The notes under the pieces were generated by a model, which made no database searches, had not been told where the DNA came from, and was given only the letters and a program-made list of their open reading frames with translations. 64,000 bases of DNA, taken from Bradyrhizobium stylosanthis (GTDB lineage: Bacteria > Pseudomonadota > Alphaproteobacteria > Rhizobiales > Xanthobacteraceae). How positions within the stretch are numbered: position 1 is the stretch's first letter; every line of letters starts with the position of its first letter. Shown one piece after another: positions 54,249 to 63,799 of this stretch. The stretch is from the NCBI RefSeq assembly GCF_001641335.1, contig NZ_LVEM01000002.1, positions 659,662 through 723,661 on the forward strand. The letters are read 5' to 3'. The translations under genes were made by a program, and so were the position numbers.

Positions 54249-54743
54249 ATGACCCTCGCAAAGCCGGCCTTTCCCGCGCCTGACCATGATCACGGCCGCT
54301 GTACTGCGGACGCGCTGGCGCATGCGGAAGCGGTTTGCGAGCAGCGCGCGCAGAAATTCACGCCGATCCGCCGCCAGGTGCTGGGGGCCTTGCTCTCCAG
54401 CCACCGCCCGCTCGGGGCCTATGAGGTGATCGACGAGCTGGCAAAATCGATGGCGCGGCCGGCGCCGATCACGGTCTATCGTGCCCTCGATTTCCTGATG
54501 GCCAACGGCCTCGTGCACCGCATCGAAAGCCGCAACGCCTATCTCGCTTGTGCCGCCCATGACCACGACGCCACCTCGGCGGTGGCGTTCCTGATCTGCG
54601 AGCGCTGTGGCCTCGTCGGCGAGATCCCGTCGGGGTCCTTTGCCAGCAATCTCAATGCCGCCGCGCGCAGCTCAGGCTTCGCGCCCAAACTGTCCGTGGT
54701 GGAGATCACGGGCGTCTGCACCCATTGTCAGAAAAAATCTTGA
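54249..54743 (+). CDS. zur: Fur-family zinc-uptake regulator (Zur)
   Basis: A 164-residue Fur-family repressor. The winged helix is FTPIRRQVLGALLSSHRPLGAYEVIDELAKSMARPAPITVYRALDFLMANGLVHRIESRNAY, the metal/dimer domain has HDHDATSAVAFLICERCGLVGEI and ends in CTHCQKKS. The two CxxC pairs form the structural zinc site. The His-rich start (PDHDHGRCTADALAHAEAVCEQRA) and its spacing favour Zur over Fur or Irr. It is divergent from marR; the DMT gene begins 35 bp after its stop, so they may be co-transcribed. Confidence 0.9.
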   Translation: MTLAKPAFPAPDHDHGRCTADALAHAEAVCEQRAQKFTPIRRQVLGALLSSHRPLGAYEVIDELAKSMARPAPITVYRALDFLMANGLVHRIESRNAYLACAAHDHDATSAVAFLICERCGLVGEIPSGSFASNLNAAARSSGFAPKLSVVEITGVCTHCQKKS

Positions 54744-54778
54744 AGCAACAACGGCGCAAAGCCGGATCCCAGGAAGAA

Positions 54779-55732
54779 ATGTCCGCACCTCAAGCCATTA
54801 CCTCCGCCAGCCGTCCTCTCAGCGCCGGCGCCGTCGCCCTGATGCTCATGCTGTGCCTGACCTGGGGATTCAACCAGATCGCGGTGAAGCTGGTGCTGCC
54901 GGACATCCCGCCGATGCTGCAGGCGATGATCCGCTCGATGGGCGCGCTGCCGGTGCTGTTCATCATCGGCACCCTGCGCGGCGTGAAATTCTTCGAGCGT
55001 GACGGCACCTGGAAGGCGGGCCTGATCGCCGGGCTGATGTTCGGCATCGAGTTCGTGCTGATCTTCCAGGGCCTGCGCCTCACCTCCGCCTCACGCGCCG
55101 TGGTGTTCCTCTACACCGCGCCGTTCTTCGTCGCGCTCGGCTCCTATCAAGTGCTCGGCGAGCGGCTCGGCGCCTCGCAATGGCTGGGTCTCGCCGTCAG
55201 CTTCGCCGGTGTCGCGCTCGCGATCGGCGTGCCGCAGCCCAATGTCGATTCGCATGTGCTGCTCGGCGATCTCCTGATCGTCGGCGGCGCCGGCCTGTGG
55301 GCGGCCACCACGCTGGTCGCCAAGGGCACGCGGCTGCGCTTCGCCGCGCCGGAGAAGGCGCTGGGCTATCAGGTCGCGACCTCGATCCCGATCCTGGGGC
55401 TGGCGGCCTGGCTGTTCGGCGAAACCATCACCCACACCCCGGCGCCGCTCTCGATCGGCCTGATGGCGTTCCAGGCGATCTGGGTGGTTGGAACCACGTT
55501 CACGCTTTGGTTCGCGCTGGTGAAGGCCTATTCGGCCAGCAAATTGTCGGCTTTTACCTTCATCACCCCTTTGTTTGGCGTGGTGGGTAGCTATTTCATC
55601 ATGCACGACACGTTGAGCCTGACATTCGGGGCCGCCGCGGTCCTTGTAATTGCTGGGCTTTTTCTGGTTAACCGTCCCAGCCAAACGGCTGCGGCGCCGC
55701 GCGATGCATTGCTGAACGTCACCAAAACCTGA
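54779..55732 (+). CDS. EamA/DMT-family transporter
   Basis: A 317-residue inner-membrane protein with ten helices in two EamA repeats (LCLTWGFNQIAVKLVLPDIPP...; LLIVGGAGLWAATTLVAKG...). The ATG at 54779 (MSAPQAITSASRPL) has AGGAAG upstream; a TTG at 54725 would overlap zur. The family exports metabolites such as amino acids or purine derivatives; the substrate is unknown. It is 12 bp from ispG and 35 bp from zur, so these three may form a transcript. Confidence 0.88.
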   Translation: MSAPQAITSASRPLSAGAVALMLMLCLTWGFNQIAVKLVLPDIPPMLQAMIRSMGALPVLFIIGTLRGVKFFERDGTWKAGLIAGLMFGIEFVLIFQGLRLTSASRAVVFLYTAPFFVALGSYQVLGERLGASQWLGLAVSFAGVALAIGVPQPNVDSHVLLGDLLIVGGAGLWAATTLVAKGTRLRFAAPEKALGYQVATSIPILGLAAWLFGETITHTPAPLSIGLMAFQAIWVVGTTFTLWFALVKAYSASKLSAFTFITPLFGVVGSYFIMHDTLSLTFGAAAVLVIAGLFLVNRPSQTAAAPRDALLNVTKT

Positions 55733-55744
55733 TATTTGGACGCC

Positions 55745-57028
<1,284 letters not shown>

Positions 57029-57058
57029 TTTCACTCCGCTCGCGCCCCACACTCCGTC

Positions 57059-57179
57059 GTCGTCCCGGCGAAAGCCGGGACCCATAACCACAGGGCGTGG
57101 TTATTTCGCGGGATGGTGGTTACGAATCTTCGCCAAACTGAATCTTGTGGCTATGGGTCCCGGCCTTCGCCGGGACGAC
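57059..57179. repeat. Mobile-type palindromic repeat, 'GTCGTCCCGGCGAAGG' family
   Basis: Left end GTCGTCCCGGCGAAAGCCGG, then GACCCATAACCACAGGG; right end CTATGGGTCCCGGCC and TTCGCCGGGACGAC. The centre has its own duplication (CGTGGTTATT, TGGTGGTTACG) and retains CGCCAAACTGAAT. It follows ispG and precedes the dioxygenase gene at 57262. Confidence 0.85.
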
Positions 57180-57261
57180 ACCGATGTTTGCGGCGCAGAT
57201 TGCGTATCTGTCGCCGTGCGCTACGATGCCTCCCAATCAACAATGATCGGGAGACACGCCA

Positions 57262-58158
57262 ATGAGCTCACTCGCCGGCAAGCAGGGTCCGCGCTATCGC
57301 CACACGACTGACGACGGCGCGCCTTACGAGACCATCGCGGTCGAAAAGCTCACTCCCATCATCGGGGCGGAAATCTCCGGCGTCGATCTCGGCGCGCTCG
57401 TCGACGGCGATGCCCGCTCCAACCGGCAGATGGACGAGATCCATCGCGCGCTCGCCGAAAACCTCGTCATCTTCTTCCGCGACCAGAGCATCACGCCAAA
57501 GCAGCATCTCGCCTTCGGCCGCAAGTTCGGCGAATTGCATTTCCACCCCGCAGCGCCGCACGAGGATGAAGACCCGGCCTTGATGAAGATCTACGCCGAC
57601 AAGAACTCGCCGCGCGCCAATGGCGAGGGCTGGCACTCCGACGTCTCCTGCGACCTCGAGCCGCCGATGGGTTCGATCCTCTACATCAAGCAGTGCCCGC
57701 CGCGCGGCGGCGACACGCTGTTCGCCAACATGTATGCCGCCTATGAGGCACTGTCGGACCGCATGAAGGCCTATCTCGACGGGCTCACCGCGCTGCATGA
57801 CGGCGAGCCGATCTATCGCGGCCTCTATGCGAATTACGGCGTCGCCGATCGTCCGTCCTATCCGAATGCCGAGCATCCTGTCGTCCGTACGCATCCGGTC
57901 ACGGGCAAGAAGGCGCTCTACGTCAATCGCGGCTTCACCCGCCATATCAACGGCATCCCCCGCGACGAGAGCGACGCGATGCTCGCCTATCTCTACCAGC
58001 ACGCCGAAAACCCGCTGTTCCAGTGCCGCTTCCGCTGGACCGAAAACGCCATCGCTTTCTGGGACAACCGCTGCACCCAGCACCGCGCGATGTGGGACTA
58101 CTGGCCGCACACGCGCTCCGGCACGCGCGTGACGGTGAAGGGGGAGCGGCCGGTTTAG
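57262..58158 (+). CDS. TauD/TfdA-family Fe(II)/2-oxoglutarate dioxygenase
   Basis: A 298-residue double-stranded beta-helix dioxygenase. Iron ligands are H125 and D127 in GEGWHSDVSC and H274 in CTQHRAMWDYW; R285 or R289 (HTRSGTRV) binds 2-oxoglutarate. The N-terminus (IAVEKLTPIIGAEISGVDLG) is the family's. The ATG at 57262 has GGGAGAC upstream. TauD-type enzymes release sulfite from taurine, and TfdA types cleave aryl-oxy-acetates; the following Rieske gene suggests a role in aromatic or xenobiotic breakdown. Substrate unproven. Confidence 0.9.
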   Translation: MSSLAGKQGPRYRHTTDDGAPYETIAVEKLTPIIGAEISGVDLGALVDGDARSNRQMDEIHRALAENLVIFFRDQSITPKQHLAFGRKFGELHFHPAAPHEDEDPALMKIYADKNSPRANGEGWHSDVSCDLEPPMGSILYIKQCPPRGGDTLFANMYAAYEALSDRMKAYLDGLTALHDGEPIYRGLYANYGVADRPSYPNAEHPVVRTHPVTGKKALYVNRGFTRHINGIPRDESDAMLAYLYQHAENPLFQCRFRWTENAIAFWDNRCTQHRAMWDYWPHTRSGTRVTVKGERPV

Positions 58159-58163
58159 TTTGC

Positions 58164-58290
58164 TCGTGCCCCGGACGCAGCCCAGCGCTTCTTCGGCGGC
58201 GCGCTGCAGAGCCGGGGCCCATGCTTGCGGCAAACTGGGGCCCGGCTCTGCGCCGCGTCATTTCATGCCGCGCCGCGTCCGGCACACGAG
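58164..58290. repeat. Palindromic repeat, 'CTCGTGCCCCGGACGC...GCGTCCGGCACACGAG'
   Basis: CTCGTGCCCCGGACGCAGCC pairs with CGCGCCGCGTCCGGCACACGAG, and inner arms GCAGAGCCGGGGCCC and GGGCCCGGCTCTGC are nearly perfect complements. The element fills the gap between the TauD-type and Rieske genes. Similar to 50716-50862 in outline. Confidence 0.8.
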
Positions 58291-58361
58291 AGTCGTTCTT
58301 GCGTTGACGCTTTCCCGTTCTCGCGCCAATCTTCCCGAAAATAGCGTCGGGAGGATTCTCC

Positions 58362-59699
58362 ATGCTCCGCGCCGAGGACAACAAATTCCTGACCGAGTCC
58401 GGCTCCGGAACGGGCATGGGCGAATTGCTGCGGCGGTTCTGGATTCCCGTCCTGCTGTCTAAAGAACTCCCCGAGTCCGACGGCGAGCCCAAGAAGATCG
58501 TCGTGCTCGGGGAAGAGCTGCTGGCCTTTCGCGATTCGCGCGGCGTGGTCGGGGTCATCGATCAATACTGCCCGCATCGCGGCGCCAATCTCTGGCTCGG
58601 GCGCAACGAAGAGTGCGGCATCCGCTGCGTCTATCACGGCTGGAAGTTCGACACCGACGGCCGCTGCGTCGACATGCCGACCTCCTATCCCGATCTCAAC
58701 GCCAAGGATCTCATCCGCATCAAATCCTATCCGGTGCGCGAATGGGGCGAGATGATCTGGGCCTATATGGGTCCGGCGGACGCCATGCCCGAACTGCCCG
58801 ACCTCGAAATGGCGCTGCTGCCGGCTTCGCATCGCTACGTCAGCAAGAAGTGGCAGGACTGCAACTGGGTGCAGGCGCTGGAAGGTTCGATCGACACCGC
58901 GCATTTCACCTTCGCCCATCTCTCCTTCGACAAGGAGGAGAACGAGATCCTCGACATCAAGAAGCATTTCGTGAATCCGATCGCGCGGATGTCGAGCGAT
59001 CACATGCGCTGGATCGCGGAGGACCCGCGTCCGGTGATCAAGGTCAATTCGCACGAGGCGGGGCTGACGATTGCCGGCGGCCGGCTCACCGGAAGCGACA
59101 ACATCTACTGGCGCATCGCGCAGTTCCTGATGCCGTTCCACGCCTATGCACCGAGCGCGATGCCGGGCGAAAACATCTTTGGCCAGACCTTCGTGCCCGT
59201 CACCGACACCAATTGCTGGATCTACACTTATGTCTGGAATCCGGAGCGGCCGCTGACGCAAGGCGAGCGCGATGCCTACGATCGCGGCAACGGCGTGATC
59301 GCGGAGGTAGACGACAATTACGTACCGCTGCGCCACAAGGGTAACGACTATCTGATCGACCGCAAGCTGCAGAAGACCCGCAGCTACACCGGGATCAAGG
59401 GCGTCTCCGAGCAGGACGCCGCCGTGCAGGACAGCCAGGGTCCGATCGCCGACCGCACCCGCGAGCATCTCGGCCCGACCGATCTCGGCATCATGCATTT
59501 CCGCAAAGTCGTGATGGAGCTGGCGCGTGCGCTTCAGCAGGGCGAGCCGCCGCCGCAGGCCGCGCATCAGGACCGCTGTGCGGTGCGCTCCGGCGCCTGC
59601 GTCACCAGCAAGACCAAGGACCTGCCGGCCGTGATGCTGGAGCGTTTCGGCGACGTCGCCGGCTTCGTCGGCCGTCCGAGGATCGCGGCGGCGGAGTAG
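58362..59699 (+). CDS. Rieske-type aromatic ring-hydroxylating oxygenase
   Basis: A 445-residue oxygenase component. The Rieske [2Fe-2S] cluster motif is C70-PH72 in CPHRG and C89-VYH92 in CVYHGWKFD. A mononuclear iron site follows in QALEGSIDTAHFTFAH with the His residues of the catalytic domain. It resembles phthalate 4,5-dioxygenase or vanillate demethylase oxygenases and needs a reductase that is not encoded here. GGGAGG precedes the ATG at 58362. The C-terminal 90 residues are an extension with RTREHLGPTDLGIMHFRKVVMELARALQ. It is downstream of the TauD-like gene, same strand. Confidence 0.92.
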   Translation: MLRAEDNKFLTESGSGTGMGELLRRFWIPVLLSKELPESDGEPKKIVVLGEELLAFRDSRGVVGVIDQYCPHRGANLWLGRNEECGIRCVYHGWKFDTDGRCVDMPTSYPDLNAKDLIRIKSYPVREWGEMIWAYMGPADAMPELPDLEMALLPASHRYVSKKWQDCNWVQALEGSIDTAHFTFAHLSFDKEENEILDIKKHFVNPIARMSSDHMRWIAEDPRPVIKVNSHEAGLTIAGGRLTGSDNIYWRIAQFLMPFHAYAPSAMPGENIFGQTFVPVTDTNCWIYTYVWNPERPLTQGERDAYDRGNGVIAEVDDNYVPLRHKGNDYLIDRKLQKTRSYTGIKGVSEQDAAVQDSQGPIADRTREHLGPTDLGIMHFRKVVMELARALQQGEPPPQAAHQDRCAVRSGACVTSKTKDLPAVMLERFGDVAGFVGRPRIAAAE

Positions 59700-59702
59700 C
59701 GC

Positions 59703-60512
59703 TTGGGAGGATCACGCAGCATCATCGCCGGACTGGTCGCCTCGCTCCTGGCCTCGTCGCTGGTGCATGTCGGCGAGGCCGCGGCTGCGAGAAAGCCGGA
59801 GAAGACGAGGCCGAAGCCGCCGCAGCCGTCGGCCACATGCGAGGCGCCGAAATTCCGCATCGTCGTGGATGTCGGGCACACGCCGGACTCCTACGGCGCG
59901 CTGAGCGCGCGCAACGATCCCGAGTTCGGCTTCAACTTCCGGCTTGCGCGGCTGATCGCGGCGAAGCTCAAATCCGGGGGCTTTGCCGCAACCCGTCTAC
60001 TCGTCACCGACGGCAAGGCGCGGCCGAGCCTGTTCAAGCGCGTCGGCGCGGCGAATGACGGCCGGACTGATCTGTTCCTGTCGGTTCACCACGATTCGGT
60101 CCCGGACAAGTTGCTCGAGGCCTGGGAGTTCGACGGCGCGAAGAGCTATTTCAGCGATCGGTTTTCCGGTCACTCGCTGTTCGTCTCCGAACGCAATCCG
60201 CACTTCACCACCAGCCTGAAGCTGGCCCGGATGATCGGCCGGCAGCTGAAGGAGCAGGGCCTTCGCTATGCCAGCCAGTACAGCTTGCCGGTGATGGGCC
60301 GCTACCGGCGCCAGCTGCTCGACAAGGATGTCGGCGTCTACCGCTACGACGGCCTGGTCGTGTTGTCGCAAACCAGGAGCGCCGCGGTGCTGCTGGAAGC
60401 CGGCTCCATCATCAACCGCGACGAGGAGATGGAGATGAACTCGGCGGAGCGGCAGGAGCAGATCGCCGGGGCCGTGGCGGCGGCAGTGGGAGAGTTCTGC
60501 GAGCGGCGGTAG
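59703..60512 (+). CDS. N-acetylmuramoyl-L-alanine amidase
   Basis: A 269-residue Amidase_3-family zinc hydrolase that cuts the stem peptide from muramic acid. Motifs are VVDVGHTPDSYGA (zinc His), PEFGFNFRLA (zinc Glu), FLSVHHDSV (zinc His) and VLLEAGSIINRDEE (catalytic Glu). An N-terminal signal sequence (IIAGLVASLLASSLVHVGEAAAA) exports it. The TTG at 59703, three bases after the Rieske stop, is the only start that keeps the signal peptide; it has no clear ribosome site, so coupled translation is likely. The odd pairing of a cell-wall enzyme with a Rieske gene is probably positional. Confidence 0.85.
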   Translation: MGGSRSIIAGLVASLLASSLVHVGEAAAARKPEKTRPKPPQPSATCEAPKFRIVVDVGHTPDSYGALSARNDPEFGFNFRLARLIAAKLKSGGFAATRLLVTDGKARPSLFKRVGAANDGRTDLFLSVHHDSVPDKLLEAWEFDGAKSYFSDRFSGHSLFVSERNPHFTTSLKLARMIGRQLKEQGLRYASQYSLPVMGRYRRQLLDKDVGVYRYDGLVVLSQTRSAAVLLEAGSIINRDEEMEMNSAERQEQIAGAVAAAVGEFCERR

Positions 60513-60523
60513 GTCGCAATCGT

Positions 60524-60803
60524 CTAGGAGCCCCGCTCCTGACCGCCATGGCGCACGTGAAGGATCACGACCTGGTCGTCAGCGGGATTGACCGTGTAAA
60601 ACACAAGATACGGATAGCGAACGGTTGGGAACATGCGCACGCCGGGTTCGTCGGTAAGATGACCGGCCTTGGGAAAGTCCTGGAGCAGACGGGCGATGGA
60701 TACGCTCAACCACGGCGACGGCGGCCGTGCGATTGCGTTCGTGAATATAGGAGAAAATGCTGTCGATGTCCGAAAGCGCGCTTTCGGACCAGCGGACTCT
60801 CAT
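60524..60803 (-). pseudogene. RelE/ParE-type toxin, frameshifted
   Basis: Reading leftward from the ATG at 60803, MRVRWSESALSDIDSIFSY and the following 16 residues match the ParE fold opening, but the frame then breaks near 60696-60701. The next frame continues IARLLQDFPKAGHLTDEPG to HVRHGGQERGS, which is the expected ParE C-terminus with TVRYPYLVFYTVNPADDQVVILHV. The total length is 280 bp, one base more than a whole codon number, so a single inserted base (in ATCCATC) explains it. It overlaps the antitoxin stop by ATGA. Toxin function is therefore probably lost. Confidence 0.8.
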
Positions 60804-61031
60804 GCGCTGTAGCGTTTGAAGACAGCGGCGACCGCGTCGTCGCTTGCAAGCCTTCCCTCGCGCATATCCTTCAAGCCACGGCGAACTGCGGCTCGCTCAT
60901 CATCGCTAAGTCAGATAGATACCGAGATGCCTGTTCTCGATGTCGGTCAGGGATCGCATCAGCTCTTCCTGTGCCTCTTCGGGCCAGGCCGACACGCGTT
61001 CCAGGAGGATCTCGAGTCCTGGCTTTGTCAT
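60800..61031 (-). pseudogene. Antitoxin of the ParE/RelE pair, frameshifted
   Basis: From the ATG at 61031 the frame reads MTKPGLEILLERVSAWPEEA and on to LGIYLT, then stops at 60906-60908. The neighbouring frame resumes LSDDERAAVRRGLKDMREGR and ends DDAVAAVFKRYSA at the TGA (60800-60802), which overlaps the toxin ATG. The total of 232 bp is again one base over a codon multiple, so one extra base near 60909-60915 fits. Without it a 76-residue antitoxin would result. Both partners are broken in the same way. Confidence 0.75.
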
Positions 61032-61069
61032 CCGGCAAGAATAGCAGATGGCGAGGGGACTTGCACGTC

Positions 61070-62680
61070 CTACAGCGGCCCGCCCCGATACTCCCGGTTC
61101 GCCAGGCTTGCCTCTTCCAGATCCAGGTCCCGCTCGATCCGGCGCCGCGTCTCGTCGGTGATGTGGCCGTCGCGCAGCAGGTCGTGGATGAATTTGCGTT
61201 CGGCGTCGATCAAATTGCGGGTCAGTGCGGTGCCGGCGGCGGAGACGTCGTGGTGGGCGGGGTCGAGCGAGTCGGGCAGCTGGTTGACGCGGATCTCGTG
61301 GCGGGCGCGCAGCAGCCGCATCACCTCGTCGGAGACTTCCTTTTCCGCGGTGAGCGCATCCAGCGATCTCAGTGCGGCATCGAGCGCCTGGCGCCGGGCC
61401 GCGATCTCGGCCTCGTGCTCGGCGACATGCTCGTTGCGGCCGGCCTCGGCGACGCCGAGCCAGCGCACCACGGGCGGCAGCGTCAAGCCGACGCCGATCA
61501 GGGTGACGAAGATGACGCCGAAGGCGACGAACAGGATCAGGTCGCGATAGGGAAAGGCGTCGCCATCAGGCAGCGTGAACGGAAGCGCCAGCGCGGCCGC
61601 CAGCGACACCGCGCCGCGCACGCCGGTGAAGGCGAGCACGAACGGCCATTGCCATGGCGGCGACGGATCTCGCTCGCGCAGCGATTTGGAGAGGATTCGC
61701 GGCAGATAGGTCGCGGGATAAAGCCAGACAAAGCGCGCGGTCACGATGATCGTCAGCACGACGGCGGTCGCGATCAGGATGTCGTCGAGCGGGAACGCCT
61801 TCGACTTCTCGTAGAGCGCGCGCATCTGGAAGCCGGTGAGCAGGAACAGCAGGCCCTCGATCAGGTAGATGATGAGGTCCCAGAAGAAGATGCCCTGCAG
61901 GCGCGTCGCCGACGAGATCAGGAGTGGGCCGTTCCAGCTGACATAGAGGCCGCAGGCCACGGTCGCGATCACGCCGGAACCGCCGACATGCTCCGGCAGC
62001 CAGTAGGAGACGTATGGCGTGATCAGCGACAGCGTCAGCTCGACCTGCGGGTCCCTGGACCATTTGCGGAAGCGAAGGGAGAGCCAGCCGACGCCGATAC
62101 CGAAGGCAATCTCGCCGGCGACGATCAGCACAAACTCGCCGGCCGCCAGCGGCAGCGAGAAGTGCCCGACCATGATCGCGGCGAGCGCGAAGCGGTAGAG
62201 GATCAGCGCGGTGGCGTCGTTGGCGAGCCCTTCGCCTTCGAGGATGACGACGAGTCGGCGCGGCAGGTTCAGCCGCCGCGCGATCGCGAGCGGCGCCACC
62301 ACGTCGGGCGGCGCGACGATGGCCCCGAGCAGGAAACCCACGGTCAGGGGCAGGCCGATGAGATAATGCGTGGCGGCTGCCACCATCGCCGCGGTGAAGA
62401 TCACCGCGCCGACTGCGAGCAGCACGATCGGCCGCAGGTTCCTCTTGAACTCGCGCCAGCTCATGGCGACGCTCGCCGAGTAGATCAGCGGCGGCAGCAC
62501 CATCAGCAGCACAAGTTCCGGCGGCAGCTCGACCGGCGGCATGCCCGGCACGAAGGCAAGACCGACGCCGGAGAGCATCAGCAGGATCGCAGGAGCGATG
62601 TTGAAACGGCGGGCGAGGAGGGCGGTGCCCGCCAGCACCGCGAGCAGGATGAGGAAAGTCTGGAATTTCGCTGCGATCAT
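61070..62680 (-). CDS. CPA1-family Na+/H+ antiporter
   Basis: A 536-residue cation:proton antiporter with about 12 helices. The ATG at 62680 (MIAAKFQTFLILLAVL) follows AGG; a TTG at 62707 is in frame. The CPA1 core has LLGAIVAPPDVVAPLAIARRLNLPRRLVVILEGEGLANDATALILY (ion-binding Asp region) and FTGVRGAVSLAAALALP. The C-terminal 120 residues are a charged cytosolic regulatory tail (AEHEAEIAARRQALDAALRSLDAL...). It exports Na+ or K+ for pH or salt balance. It stands downstream of the beta-lactamase gene on the same strand. Confidence 0.92.
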   Translation of the reverse strand: MIAAKFQTFLILLAVLAGTALLARRFNIAPAILLMLSGVGLAFVPGMPPVELPPELVLLMVLPPLIYSASVAMSWREFKRNLRPIVLLAVGAVIFTAAMVAAATHYLIGLPLTVGFLLGAIVAPPDVVAPLAIARRLNLPRRLVVILEGEGLANDATALILYRFALAAIMVGHFSLPLAAGEFVLIVAGEIAFGIGVGWLSLRFRKWSRDPQVELTLSLITPYVSYWLPEHVGGSGVIATVACGLYVSWNGPLLISSATRLQGIFFWDLIIYLIEGLLFLLTGFQMRALYEKSKAFPLDDILIATAVVLTIIVTARFVWLYPATYLPRILSKSLRERDPSPPWQWPFVLAFTGVRGAVSLAAALALPFTLPDGDAFPYRDLILFVAFGVIFVTLIGVGLTLPPVVRWLGVAEAGRNEHVAEHEAEIAARRQALDAALRSLDALTAEKEVSDEVMRLLRARHEIRVNQLPDSLDPAHHDVSAAGTALTRNLIDAERKFIHDLLRDGHITDETRRRIERDLDLEEASLANREYRGGPL

Positions 62681-62725
62681 GACCTGTCTTGGCCCGGAAG
62701 CGGCCAAGAGGTCAATGTTTGGGCC

Positions 62726-63583
62726 TTACGCCAGCCGCTCTGCCACCATGCGTCCGATGCGGGCGAACGCGGCCTCGATCTGCGGGGCCGTCGGCGAGCC
62801 GCCCTGGGTGTAGGCCGCGATCAGGATCGGCGCATCGGGTTTGGGCCAGACGACGGCGATATCGCCCGACGCATCCTTGCCGTTGTTGCCGGTCTTGTCG
62901 CCGATCGTCCAGCTTGACGGCAGCCCGCCGCGCAGCCGGTTTGCGCCGGTCTTGCAGTTCACCATCCAGTCGGTGAGCTGGACGCGCGAGGCCTGCGACA
63001 GCGCTTCGCCCGTCACGAGCCGCCGCAGATTGCCTGCCATCGCCGCCGGCGTCGTGGTGTCCTGGGGATTGCCGGGCGGGGAGCGGTTGAGCTCGGGCTC
63101 GTTGTGGTCGAGCCGCGAGGTGGCGTCACCGAGCGATCGCCAGAATGCGGTAAGCGCGGCGGGGCCGCCGATCCGCGCCAGCAGCAGATTGGCGCAGGTG
63201 TTATCGCTGAGCTCGACGATCGCCTTGCACATCTCGGCGACCGACATCTTGCCGGCCGCGAGATTCTGCTTGGCGACCGGCGCGTAGTCCAGCAGGTCGG
63301 CCTGGCCGTAGGGGATCACGGCCGCAAGCTGCTCCTCGCCGCGATCGACCCGTGCCAGCACGCAGGCCGCAAGCGAAGCCTTGAAGGTCGAGCACATGAC
63401 GAAGCGCTCGTCGGCACGCCAGGCGAGCTTCTTGCCGGTCGCAAGATTTTCCGCATAGAGCCCGATACGTCCGCCGCTTTCGCGCTCATAGGTTTCGAGC
63501 TCCGGCGGCGCCTCCGCGGCAAGCGCGGGAGCAGCGGCTATCCAGCAGAGCGAGGCGAGCAGGGAGCGGCGATCGAGAGACAT
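62726..63583 (-). CDS. Class A beta-lactamase
   Basis: A 285-residue serine beta-lactamase. Active-site motifs: S65-TFK68 (Ambler S70-x-x-K73), SDN at 126-128 (130 loop), E162-PELN166 (omega loop, E166) and KTG at 230-232 in GDKTGNNG. A twin-arginine-like signal MSLDRRSLLASLCWIAAAPALA exports it. Cys64, in the Cys69 position of carbapenemase-type enzymes, has no partner at position 238, where Asn is found. Spectrum cannot be read from sequence. It is a typical chromosomal enzyme of soil alphaproteobacteria. No ampR-like regulator is adjacent. Confidence 0.93.
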   Translation of the reverse strand: MSLDRRSLLASLCWIAAAPALAAEAPPELETYERESGGRIGLYAENLATGKKLAWRADERFVMCSTFKASLAACVLARVDRGEEQLAAVIPYGQADLLDYAPVAKQNLAAGKMSVAEMCKAIVELSDNTCANLLLARIGGPAALTAFWRSLGDATSRLDHNEPELNRSPPGNPQDTTTPAAMAGNLRRLVTGEALSQASRVQLTDWMVNCKTGANRLRGGLPSSWTIGDKTGNNGKDASGDIAVVWPKPDAPILIAAYTQGGSPTAPQIEAAFARIGRMVAERLA

Positions 63584-63638
63584 GAGGGACTTTCAGGCAA
63601 GGGGAGGCAGGAAACGTAGCGTGCGCTCTATCCGCGTC

Positions 63639-63716
63639 GTCATTACGAGCGCAGCGAAGCAACCCAGAGTCTCTCCGCGGAGGGATGCTGGATTGCTTCG
63701 CTGCGCTCGCAATGAC
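63639..63716. repeat. Inverted repeat 'GTCATTACGAGCGCAGCGAAGC...'
   Basis: GTCATTACGAGCGCAGCGAA pairs with TTCGCTGCGCTCGCAATGAC at the other end (one mismatch region), around AGTCTCTCCGCGGAGGGAT. It forms most of the gap 63584-63799 between bla and the partial gene at the right edge. Confidence 0.8.
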
Positions 63717-63799
63717 GCGTGGCGAGAGCGACGCTCGCAATGACGGAGAATGAGGGACGAGTGCGTCCGATTTCAGGCGGAAGAGGAGCGCGCAGCCCC

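Noticed and set aside
60548..62917. 789-residue open frame on the plus strand across the antitoxin, antiporter and bla genes
   Set aside because: Low-complexity Arg/Gln/Asp-rich translation opposite the well-supported antiporter; it also runs through two broken genes.
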